Positions 25,763 to 33,901 of a stretch of 64,000 nt of DNA are shown piece by piece. Where the stretch lies: NCBI RefSeq assembly GCF_028561335.1, contig NZ_JAQQTG010000015.1, positions 147,346 through 211,345 of the forward strand, given 5' to 3'. How positions within the stretch are numbered: the first letter of the stretch is position 1; every line of letters starts with the position of its first letter. The notes under the pieces are model-generated. The model saw nothing but the letters and a program-made list of their open reading frames with translations, did no database searches and was not told the DNA's origin. Both the position numbers and the translations under genes were made by a program. Origin of the DNA: Aequorivita todarodis. GTDB taxonomy: Bacteria > Bacteroidota > Bacteroidia > Flavobacteriales > Flavobacteriaceae.

Positions 25763-26002
25763 ATGTCTGAACAAGTTCAATTAATTCCCGGAAATTCCCT
25801 TATTACCAAAACCCCTGAGGAAGGCCGTCAATTGGCCGTAAAAATGGCCCGGCTCAATATTAAATTCACCCAGCCAGATGCTGCAGTTCGGGAAAAACTA
25901 CGGCCTATTTACGCCGAAGATGCGGCAATGCTGATTGCAATCGGGCAAGTGGTAGCCACTGAATTCGCAACCATTGCCGCTGCCAACAATTACTGGAAAT
26001 AA
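25763..26002 (+). CDS. Small soluble protein of unknown function (79 aa)
   Basis: A 79-residue protein without signal peptide (MSEQVQLIPGNSLITKTPEE). It is predicted as two or three helices with an alanine-rich C-terminal part (GQVVATEFATIAAANNYWK). No family is recognised. It has its own 65-nt leader after threonine aldolase and converges on the peptidase-like gene at 26039. Codon use looks like neighbouring real genes, and no opposite-strand gene explains the frame. Confidence 0.6.
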   Translation: MSEQVQLIPGNSLITKTPEEGRQLAVKMARLNIKFTQPDAAVREKLRPIYAEDAAMLIAIGQVVATEFATIAAANNYWK

Positions 26003-26038
26003 AGCGGTGCCGCAGGGTTCACGAAAGTGAAACTTCAA

Positions 26039-28852
26039 TCAATACCATCTTCGAGTAAACAATCCCAAAAGTGTTTTCGGGCTTAAGGTTACGATGAACC
26101 GAACTTTTTCATCGTAATGGGGCAAGTTTGGCTCAAAGCCCAAGCTGGAATACACGGGGAAATAAAGCTCAAAATAATCGGCAACCAAACTGAGGCGGAT
26201 CCCACTGTCAAAAACAGCATTCGTGCCGCGCGCCTTATTGTGAACGAGCCCTACGTCGCCATAGGCATAAATCCATTTCCAAATATTGGTACTTGCGTTC
26301 ACGGTCGTTATCCAACTGTTTGCAAAGGCCGGTTCTAATTGCGATTTGAATCCTCCTTCGGCAATAATCAACTGCTGGCTGAAGAGTCCCGAGTCTTCAC
26401 TGCGGCCATAATAGTTGTAATCAAAAAGATAATCATTGGGACGATCCAAAGCGAAACTGAAGAAATCCTCATTTTCACGGGTATCGTTAAATAGAAAAGC
26501 TCCCGCAAAAAACCGAAGGTTCAATTGGCGATTGCTCAAAAAGAGCTTGCGGTATTCCAGATTCACGGAGAGTTTGCTGAATTTTGATGAAATTTCATAA
26601 TCTACCACGCTTCTAAAATAATTGATCAGGTTTGGGTTGGAATACACATACTGCAGGTTAAAAACACTGTAATTCGGCTCCTGTTCCAGGTTGTTTGGGT
26701 CCTCATCTTGATATACGTTTACATTGCGGATATTGATATACTGCTTTTCATTATTCCGCAAATCATCATTCCTAAAGGCAAAAGTGATGTAGGGCGTAAA
26801 ACGTTTGTAGAACAATCCGCGATCGTAGGAGTAGTAATTTCCAGAAAAACCATAGCGCATCGCGTAAAGATTGCCTTCATCTATTTTTTGGGTATAGCTT
26901 ACCGATGCCCGGCCCACGAGTGTTTTGGAGCGAAACCCGAACTGTGGTTCCAAACTGTAATGTACCGCTTTTGGCAGCGCTGTTTTGTTGTAAAGTCGGA
27001 GTCCTGCCGAAACCCCATCATATAGGTTGTATTCAAAGATGGGCATAAAGAAGAACTGTGTATAAGTTGGATCCTCCACGTCTTGGAAAAGACGGAACTG
27101 CAAGGGTTTGTTCAACAGACCATTTATGGACTTGAAGTTATTTCTACGGTTGTATTCCGGAATTTCTCCTTCGTAATTCAATGCCAACTTCCTGATATTT
27201 GCTGATGGGATGGTAATGGAGGCAATACTGTCAATGGGCTTTGTCCAGGTTTTGAAAACGATTTCGTCTTTGTTCAGGCCATACAATGAAACGGGAAGCT
27301 CCGTTTTCCTGTTGTTTTTGATGAAGACTTCCAAAGAATCTCCCTTTTTTTCAACCTTTTTTATTTTGAAATCTATCGTTGTCCGAGTGTCTGCAAAGTC
27401 TTCAAAAAACCAATTGATGGGGAGATTTGTGCGCTCCGATAGAAATGCTTCAAAATCTGAGGATTTAATCGGTTTCAGCCTATTTTCGGAATAGAATTCC
27501 TTTATGCTTTTATTTAAAACGTCATCACCTAAATAATCATTCAAATATCTTAAGCCGCTTGCGCCGTAATATCCTGTGGAAATATTCATATTAAACTTCA
27601 ACAAAGCGTCCTTCGGGGTTGTCAACGATTGGTGGATGTTGCCGCGGGCCATATTCATATAAAGCATTGGATACTGGTCATTGAATTCAAGATCTGCCAA
27701 ATGTGCCCAACGGATGACCCACCAATTACTCAAATTGCCGATCATCTTCATTTTTGGATAATACGTATCCACATATTCCATCATCAAATAAATCTGCAAC
27801 GCATCCTGCAACCAGTAATCATCACGCGAATTCAGTATCAAGGTATTGTCGATATAATGGCGGGATATGGTTTTCAATTGCTCCATATCGTACTCAAACC
27901 CATCTGGAAACGGACTGATAAAGCTTGGCAACTGGTTAAGCCCATAAACGGGATTGGTTTTATAGTCCGTTTCACTGATGACCATTTTTTCAAATGGATA
28001 AGGACCAAGTTTGGAGTCCAAAAACCGAACGACCCGATCTATCATCAAAGCCTGTACAGGCGGATTTACTTTGCTGTTTTGAAGATTGGTTACTATTTTT
28101 AACTTATCGGTTTCAACGGTTTCGAAGGTTGTGTTTTTTTCAAGATATAAAACCGCATTTGTACGATTGTTTCCGTAAAGCTCTGTGGTTTTTGTGTTTT
28201 CAGAAACGCTTTCCGAAACCACATCAAAATCTGAGATAACGGAATAATGCTTTGGCAGATGGAGCGAAATGGAAAACTCCATGGGTGTCAAAAATAGGTC
28301 GTCGGTGTTTTTATTGCTGAAAACTTGCCATTCACCATTGTAAACGGCTGGCACGATATACCAATAGCGCAGTTTGTAATCATTGACTTTATTTACCCCG
28401 AAACGCGTATAACGGTCATCAGGAACTTTTACGCTGTATTCCAGATTAAAGGTGTAACTATCTCCGGGTTTTAAAGGAATTTCAGGAATAATTCTTAGAA
28501 TATCAACGGCATTGCCCCTTTGCCACTGTAATGGAACAGCGGAGTTGTTATAAATTTTTTTAATATCCGTTCTTCCTCTATCCTTGTCTTTTTCAAAGTG
28601 AAATGCGCTTTCATAATTTTCGGCAAAACGCTTGGCCAGCGGTGTGGTTTTGGATGAAAAACTATTTGCCCAGTCGAAAAGATAGATTTCCTTTAAGGTA
28701 TCTTCGGAAGTGTTTTTGTACGTAATTTGCTGTTTAATGGAAAGCGTTTTTTGCGATGGGTTCAACGTGGCATCAATATTCAGGGTGTGCTGTGCCATTG
28801 CTTGAAACGTCAAACAAAAAAGGATGCTGTATAAAAGGTTTCGGATTATCAA
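26039..28852 (-). CDS. M1-aminopeptidase-like protein with lost zinc site, fused to a predicted outer-membrane barrel
   Basis: A 937-residue protein with signal peptide MIIRNLLYSILFCLTFQAMAQ. Residues about 22-570 follow the layout of M1/gluzincin metallopeptidases (N-terminal beta-sandwich, then KLGPYPFEKMVISE and SRDDYWLQDALQIYLMMEYV). The HExxH zinc motif is absent: the equivalent place reads RHYIDN (His332), and the expected WLDEG glutamate is replaced in YWLQDAL. From about 590 the sequence becomes a series of amphipathic aromatic strands (FFMPIFEYNLYDGVSAGLRL) to a C-terminal RRWY, as in surface-antigen/BamA-like barrels. I infer an outer-membrane protein whose peptidase-like domain is catalytically inactive. 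Confidence 0.8.
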   Translation of the reverse strand: MIIRNLLYSILFCLTFQAMAQHTLNIDATLNPSQKTLSIKQQITYKNTSEDTLKEIYLFDWANSFSSKTTPLAKRFAENYESAFHFEKDKDRGRTDIKKIYNNSAVPLQWQRGNAVDILRIIPEIPLKPGDSYTFNLEYSVKVPDDRYTRFGVNKVNDYKLRYWYIVPAVYNGEWQVFSNKNTDDLFLTPMEFSISLHLPKHYSVISDFDVVSESVSENTKTTELYGNNRTNAVLYLEKNTTFETVETDKLKIVTNLQNSKVNPPVQALMIDRVVRFLDSKLGPYPFEKMVISETDYKTNPVYGLNQLPSFISPFPDGFEYDMEQLKTISRHYIDNTLILNSRDDYWLQDALQIYLMMEYVDTYYPKMKMIGNLSNWWVIRWAHLADLEFNDQYPMLYMNMARGNIHQSLTTPKDALLKFNMNISTGYYGASGLRYLNDYLGDDVLNKSIKEFYSENRLKPIKSSDFEAFLSERTNLPINWFFEDFADTRTTIDFKIKKVEKKGDSLEVFIKNNRKTELPVSLYGLNKDEIVFKTWTKPIDSIASITIPSANIRKLALNYEGEIPEYNRRNNFKSINGLLNKPLQFRLFQDVEDPTYTQFFFMPIFEYNLYDGVSAGLRLYNKTALPKAVHYSLEPQFGFRSKTLVGRASVSYTQKIDEGNLYAMRYGFSGNYYSYDRGLFYKRFTPYITFAFRNDDLRNNEKQYINIRNVNVYQDEDPNNLEQEPNYSVFNLQYVYSNPNLINYFRSVVDYEISSKFSKLSVNLEYRKLFLSNRQLNLRFFAGAFLFNDTRENEDFFSFALDRPNDYLFDYNYYGRSEDSGLFSQQLIIAEGGFKSQLEPAFANSWITTVNASTNIWKWIYAYGDVGLVHNKARGTNAVFDSGIRLSLVADYFELYFPVYSSLGFEPNLPHYDEKVRFIVTLSPKTLLGLFTRRWY

Positions 28853-28868
28853 AAAGTTTTGGGGAATT

Positions 28869-29558
28869 TTAAAAGTTCGGGCTCAGATTGTATTCGTTGT
28901 AAAAATCATTCAATATTTGAAGCACTTCGTCTTCTGTGTCCACTATATGCACCAAGTCCAAATCTTCCGCACTTATGTTGTTATTGGCTTCCAAAAGCGT
29001 TGTTTTAATCCATTCAAAAAGGCCTCCCCAAAATTCGGTGCCTACAAGTATTAACGGGAACTTATCAATTTTGTGGGTTTGGATCAGGGTCAAGGCTTCA
29101 AAGAACTCATCAAGCGTTCCAAAACCTCCGGGCATTACCACAAAACCTTGGGAATATTTTACAAACATAACCTTTCGCACGAAGAAGTAATCAAAATCGA
29201 TGCTTTTATCGCTGTCTATATACGGATTGTCGTGCTGCTCAAAAGGCAATGTAATATTAAGCCCCACGGAAGTCCCGCCAGCCAAATGGGCGCCTTTGTT
29301 GCCCGCTTCCATAATTCCCGGTCCGCCGCCTGTGATAACACCGTAGCCGTTTTCGGTAATTTTTTTGGCAATGTTTTCTGCCAGTTTGTAATATTTATGG
29401 TCCGGTTTGGTGCGGGCAGAGCCAAAAATTGAAACACAGGGGCCTATTCGGCTCATTTTTTCATATCCACCCACAAATTCTCCCATAATCTTAAAAATGG
29501 CCCAGGAGTCGTTGGTTTTTACTTGATTCCAGTTTTTAGGTATTTGTTCGTCTCTCAT
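28869..29558 (-). CDS. LOG-family protein (TIGR00730; cytokinin-type nucleoside 5'-monophosphate phosphoribohydrolase)
   Basis: A 229-residue Rossmann-fold protein with the LOG motifs GVITGGGPGIMEAGNKGA and PGGFGTLDEFFEALTLIQ. The Arg and PGGxGTxxE residues form the nucleotide-ribose hydrolysis site. Family members cleave the N-glycosidic bond of (modified) AMP or of pyrimidine/purine monophosphates in the cytosol. An N-terminal extension of about 35 residues (MRDEQIPKNWNQVKTNDSW) precedes the core, as in the larger bacterial type. It ends 16 nt from the start of the peptidase-like gene on the same strand. Confidence 0.9.
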   Translation of the reverse strand: MRDEQIPKNWNQVKTNDSWAIFKIMGEFVGGYEKMSRIGPCVSIFGSARTKPDHKYYKLAENIAKKITENGYGVITGGGPGIMEAGNKGAHLAGGTSVGLNITLPFEQHDNPYIDSDKSIDFDYFFVRKVMFVKYSQGFVVMPGGFGTLDEFFEALTLIQTHKIDKFPLILVGTEFWGGLFEWIKTTLLEANNNISAEDLDLVHIVDTEDEVLQILNDFYNEYNLSPNF

Positions 29559-29575
29559 TTATTTCAGTGTTCGAT

Positions 29576-29687
29576 GTTATGAGTTAAGTGTTATGCGTTA
29601 AGTGTTATGCGTTAAGTGTTATGCGTTATGCGTTATGCGTTATGCGTTATGAGTTAAGTGTTACTCGTCCCTCGTCATTCGTGCCTC
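29576..29687. repeat. Long 7-nt tandem repeat, 16 consecutive units
   Basis: Sixteen heptamers in unbroken phase. The first twelve are GTTATGC/GTTAAGT variants (including five GTTATGC-type in a row), followed by GTTACTC, GTCCCTC, GTCATTC and GTGCCTC. The tract fills the LOG-uvrA gap and its last unit overlaps the uvrA stop codon by two bases. Confidence 0.95.
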
Positions 29688-32520
29688 ACGAATGTAATTC
29701 TTTTTTTAGGAATCGGGCGGTATAACTCTTTTTGTCTTCGGCTACTTCTTCCGGGGTTCCCAGGGCCATAATTTTTCCGCCCTGTTTGCCGCCTTCGGGG
29801 CCAATATCTATAATATAATCAACGGTTTTAATAACGTCCAGATTGTGTTCAATAATTAGTACCGTGTTTCCTTTGTCAACCAGTTTATTCAGCACTATCA
29901 TCAAAACGCGAATGTCCTCAAAATGGAGTCCCGTTGTGGGTTCGTCCAAAATGTAAAAGGTGTTTCCCGTATCGCGTTTGGAGAGTTCGGTAGCCAGTTT
30001 AATCCTCTGTGCTTCCCCGCCCGAAAGTGTTGTAGATTGTTGACCTAACGTAATATAACCGAGACCAACATCCTTTATGGTTTTAATTTTTCGGTGGATT
30101 TTTGGAATGTTTTCGAAGAAACCATCCGCTTCATTAATCGTCATTTCCAAAACGTCATAAATGGATTTCCCTTTATAGCGAATCTCCAAAGTTTCACGGT
30201 TAAAACGTTTGCCTTGGCAGGTTTCGCATTCCACATAGACATCGGGCAGGAAGTTCATTTCAATAACGCGCAGACCGGCACCTTTACAGGATTCACAACG
30301 GCCGCCGGCAACGTTGAAGCTAAAACGCCCAGGTTTGTACCCGCGAATCATCGCTTCAGGAGTTTTGGCGAAAAGATTGCGTATTTCAGAAAAAACACCC
30401 GTATAGGTCGCTGGGTTGCTTCGTGGCGTGCGGCCGATGGGCGATTGGTTTATATCGATTACTTTGTCAATATTTTCAAGCCCTTCAATTTTTTTGTAGG
30501 GCATCGGTTTTTTTACGCCATTAAAAAAATGTGCGTTGAGAATAGGGTAGAGGGTCTCGTTGATAAGTGTACTCTTTCCGCTGCCGGAAACGCCCGTTAC
30601 ACCAATCATTTTTCCCAAGGGAAATTCCACTGAAATGTTTTTCAAGTTATTTCCCGAAGCCCCTTTCAACGTTAGCGTTTTGCCGTTTCCTTTTCTTCGC
30701 TTTTTTGGGACTTCAATTTTCTTCTTACCGCTTAAATAATCTGCGGTGAGTGTGTTGTGTTTTTCTATTTCTTTTGGAGTTCCTTCGGAAACAATCTCGC
30801 CACCGTGCCTTCCCGCTGCCGGCCCAATGTCAATCACATAATCGGCGCTTTCTATCATTTCTTTGTCGTGCTCCACGACTATAACGGAATTGCCTATATC
30901 CTTCAATTGCTTCAGGGAAAAAATCAATCGCTCATTATCGCGTTGGTGCAGGCCAATACTGGGCTCGTCCAAAATATAGAGCACGCCCACCAACTGCGAG
31001 CCAATCTGCGTTGCAAGTCGGATGCGTTGCGCCTCCCCGCCCGAAAGTGATTTTGAGCTGCGGTCCAGAGCCAAATACGTCAACCCCACATCCACCAAAA
31101 ACTGAAGCCTTGAACGCACTTCCTTTATAATTTCCGAAGCGATTTTAAGCTGCGTTTCCGAAAGGTTGTTTTCGAGGTTTGCAAACCATTCCGCCAATTC
31201 CACCACGTCCATATTGGCGAGTTCGGCGATGTTTTTTCCGTTCACTTTGAAGTAAAGCGATTCCTTCCGAAGCCGTGTGCCGTTGCACTCCGGGCAGGGA
31301 ATTTTGTCCATATATTCCTTTGCCCAGCGTTTTAGGGAAGTGGTCTCGTTGGCGTCGAAAGTATTTTGGATAAAAGTGGCAACTCCTTCAAAGTCTATTT
31401 TGTAGCTGCGGGTGATGCCGAGTTCCTTTGATGCAACTTCAAACTTTTCATTTCCGCCGAAAAAGATAACATTCTTGGCTTCTTGCGGAATACTTTCAAA
31501 CGGATCACTCAACTTAAATTTGAAGCGTTCCGCAATCAATTCAAGTTGCTTAAAAACCCAATTGTTCTTTTGGGGCCCGTGCGCGGCCAAGGCGCCCTGC
31601 TTGATGGATAGTTTTGGATTCGGAACGAGCTTGTTCAAATTTACCTCGTAGAGTTTCCCCAACCCTTTACAATTAGGGCACATCCCTTTTGGCGAATTGA
31701 AGGAAAAATTGTTTGGCTCCGGATTTGGGTATGAAATTCCCGAGGACGGACACATCAGCGAACGGCTGAAATAGCGGGCTTCGTTTGTGTCGTTGTCCAA
31801 AACCATCAACACATCATCGCCGTGGTACATTGCGGTGTTTATGGTTTCGAAAAGGCGCTTGTTGTTATCGCTTTCGGCGGAAACCTTTAAACGGTCAATA
31901 ACTATTTCAATGTCGTGGGTTTTGTAGCGGTCCACTTTCATACCCTTCACAATATCGCGCACTTCGCCGTCCACGCGCACTTTTAGGAAACCTTGTTTGG
32001 CAATCTGTTCAAAAAGTTCGCGGTAATGCCCTTTCCGGGAACGGATTACGGGAGCGAGAATACTTACTTTTTTATCGGCGAAATCTTCAAGGATAAGCTG
32101 TTTTATCTGCTCATCACTATAGCTGACCATTTTTTGCCCTGTGTTGTAACTATAAGCATCACTGGCGCGGGCGTAAAAAAGACGGAGGAAATCATAAATT
32201 TCAGTAATGGTGCCAACGGTGGAACGCGGACTTTTACTGGTGGTTTTTTGCTCAATGGCAATTACTGGGGAAAGGCCTTCAATTTTATCTACATCGGGGC
32301 GTTCCAGACTGCCTAAAAACTGGCGTGCGTAGGCGGAAAATGTTTCAATATAACGGCGCTGCCCTTCAGCATAAATGGTATCAAACGCCAAAGAGGATTT
32401 TCCGCTGCCGGAAAGCCCTGTAATTACTACTAATTTTTCTCTTGGAATGCGAACGTCAATGTTCTTTAAGTTGTGGACGCGGGCGCCCAAAACTTCAATA
32501 AAATCCTCATTTTTCAGCAT
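29686..32520 (-). CDS. uvrA: Excinuclease ABC subunit A
   Basis: A 944-residue tandem ABC ATPase from the ATG at 32520; a TTG three codons upstream overlaps a promoter element. The first Walker A is GLSGSGKSS and the second is GVSGSGKST. Two ABC signatures (LSGGEAQRIRLATQ and LSGGEAQRIKLATE) and two Walker B blocks (YILDEPSIGLH, YILDEPTTGLH) are intact. UvrA recognises bulky DNA damage and loads UvrB. The C-terminal zinc module CESCKGAG...CETCQG is complete. The N-terminal one has CPSSG in place of CPxC, so it keeps three of four cysteines (about residues 257, 281 and 284). Length is normal for UvrA. No other repair gene is adjacent. Confidence 0.96.
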   Translation of the reverse strand: MLKNEDFIEVLGARVHNLKNIDVRIPREKLVVITGLSGSGKSSLAFDTIYAEGQRRYIETFSAYARQFLGSLERPDVDKIEGLSPVIAIEQKTTSKSPRSTVGTITEIYDFLRLFYARASDAYSYNTGQKMVSYSDEQIKQLILEDFADKKVSILAPVIRSRKGHYRELFEQIAKQGFLKVRVDGEVRDIVKGMKVDRYKTHDIEIVIDRLKVSAESDNNKRLFETINTAMYHGDDVLMVLDNDTNEARYFSRSLMCPSSGISYPNPEPNNFSFNSPKGMCPNCKGLGKLYEVNLNKLVPNPKLSIKQGALAAHGPQKNNWVFKQLELIAERFKFKLSDPFESIPQEAKNVIFFGGNEKFEVASKELGITRSYKIDFEGVATFIQNTFDANETTSLKRWAKEYMDKIPCPECNGTRLRKESLYFKVNGKNIAELANMDVVELAEWFANLENNLSETQLKIASEIIKEVRSRLQFLVDVGLTYLALDRSSKSLSGGEAQRIRLATQIGSQLVGVLYILDEPSIGLHQRDNERLIFSLKQLKDIGNSVIVVEHDKEMIESADYVIDIGPAAGRHGGEIVSEGTPKEIEKHNTLTADYLSGKKKIEVPKKRRKGNGKTLTLKGASGNNLKNISVEFPLGKMIGVTGVSGSGKSTLINETLYPILNAHFFNGVKKPMPYKKIEGLENIDKVIDINQSPIGRTPRSNPATYTGVFSEIRNLFAKTPEAMIRGYKPGRFSFNVAGGRCESCKGAGLRVIEMNFLPDVYVECETCQGKRFNRETLEIRYKGKSIYDVLEMTINEADGFFENIPKIHRKIKTIKDVGLGYITLGQQSTTLSGGEAQRIKLATELSKRDTGNTFYILDEPTTGLHFEDIRVLMIVLNKLVDKGNTVLIIEHNLDVIKTVDYIIDIGPEGGKQGGKIMALGTPEEVAEDKKSYTARFLKKELHS

Positions 32521-32526
32521 AGCTGG

Positions 32527-32534
32527 CAAAGGTA
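32527..32534 (-). promoter_or_regulatory. Possible uvrA -7 element (TACCTTTG)
   Basis: An exact TAnnTTTG match ends 6 nt before the uvrA ATG, which would give a leaderless or very short leader. No good TTG lies at the usual distance. Confidence 0.3.
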
Positions 32535-32609
32535 CTCAATAGATTGGAAAATAAAGAATGCATGGCAATGGCGCGGTGTTAATTTTTGATAAAAAATCGG
32601 AAGCCTTAT

Positions 32610-33623
32610 TTAACGGTTTACTTCCTTTGAAAGGAAAATATGAAAAGTAATGGCAACGTAAAATATGGTGCTTATTACGATGGAATAGCTTACAATGATC
32701 GCTAGAACTGAAAAGCTGAGCATCAAGTAGGTAAGGGGGAGTAATACGCCAAATACCATTAACAGTAAAAAAACGATGTACAGATAATAGATCAATCGCG
32801 GTGTTTTCCTGTCTAAATGGCTTTGGAATTGGGAGAGTTTGGGCAGTACATCTTTCGTTAGATATTCCCAGAGTTTTGAGAAAAAGAAATCGTTAAAAGA
32901 GGAATTTTCAAACACGTCATTGTCTATTGTGTTGGCAAGGGTTAGGATTTTTTCTCTATGGCGTTCAAAAATGGAATCTAAATTGAGAGATTCCTTGTAA
33001 TTTCCATATTTATAACCAAAAACATACCACAAACCGGAACCACTTTTGTGTTCTACCCATTTCTCTATGATATTGTTGCTATAAAAAATAGGATAATCTA
33101 TGGTTTCGGGAATTTGTTTTTCTTTAGGGTCTGTCATCAATAGCGATTTCAGTTCCAAATACAGGTTTTCGGTCTCGCCGAAATGATGCGTTTCCTGAAG
33201 AAATTCAATGGCCAATTTCGACTTCCCTTTATAAAACTCCTTTACATCAAAATAGCTCAGATTTGCGTAATCTTTTTCCATATAATCCTTGAGTCCGGGG
33301 AGCCAGATATTTGAGTTGAAGATGATTTCCGCAATCGTTCGGAAATTGTGCATCTTTTGTGTTGTCTTGCTTATTTTGTGGATGATTTTGGCCTTGTAGG
33401 ATTTATGGTTCATGGCCGAAGCAGCCAAAAAAACCATTAAAATTGCGGCTAAAAAACCGCTGATGCCTATATAGATTGAAGTAAGTTTCTTTAAATTTTC
33501 CTCAAAGCCCAGGGTGTTCTGATGTTTGTCGTAAAGCAAAAAAATAAGCCCTGCGCAGATTGCCCCACTTATCGCAAAAGCGACAATGGAATACAAATCC
33601 TTGGACAAAGATTTATTTTTCAT
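32610..33623 (-). CDS. Membrane protein of unknown function with large cytosolic middle domain
   Basis: A 337-residue protein with two N-terminal helices (about 12-32 and 48-70), a soluble, charged, helical middle of about 200 residues (KSKLAIEFLQETHHFGETEN, FERHREKILTLANTIDND), and two C-terminal helices (about 272-330). The plan resembles proteins with paired transmembrane hairpins around a cytosolic core, but no domain is recognised. It stands alone between uvrA and the gamma-glutamyltransferase gene. Confidence 0.7.
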   Translation of the reverse strand: MKNKSLSKDLYSIVAFAISGAICAGLIFLLYDKHQNTLGFEENLKKLTSIYIGISGFLAAILMVFLAASAMNHKSYKAKIIHKISKTTQKMHNFRTIAEIIFNSNIWLPGLKDYMEKDYANLSYFDVKEFYKGKSKLAIEFLQETHHFGETENLYLELKSLLMTDPKEKQIPETIDYPIFYSNNIIEKWVEHKSGSGLWYVFGYKYGNYKESLNLDSIFERHREKILTLANTIDNDVFENSSFNDFFFSKLWEYLTKDVLPKLSQFQSHLDRKTPRLIYYLYIVFLLLMVFGVLLPLTYLMLSFSVLAIIVSYSIVISTIFYVAITFHIFLSKEVNR

Positions 33624-33901
33624 AGACTAAACGGCAACCAATGGTTCATAGAAATAATCAAAAAAGATTTTTGGGGAGGAGAAATTTATTGGTAATTCTT
33701 TCGTGAAAGGATGCTCTCTTAAAACTGGATATATAAGTCTCCGATAAGGTGGAATTGAAAAGCCTCCTTAAAAAATCACAAGCTGAAATTTCTAAAAATC
33801 CTTGATTAATTGCCTCAAATCTAACCTTTTTTACTGCCCAAAGGGGCACCTTTCGATATAATGCAGAAGATTTCGTTTAATAGCGCAAAAGGCCTAAAAA
33901 T

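Noticed and set aside
29576..29687. CRISPR array
   Set aside because: Units are 7 nt without spacers and no cas genes are present; these are tandem repeats.
30094..30633. 179-residue plus-strand ORF
   Set aside because: Antisense to uvrA; explained as a shadow of conserved codons.
33658..33849. 63-residue minus-strand ORF between the 33623 and ggt genes
   Set aside because: No signal, domain, promoter or similarity in composition to real genes is seen; it may be chance or a remnant.
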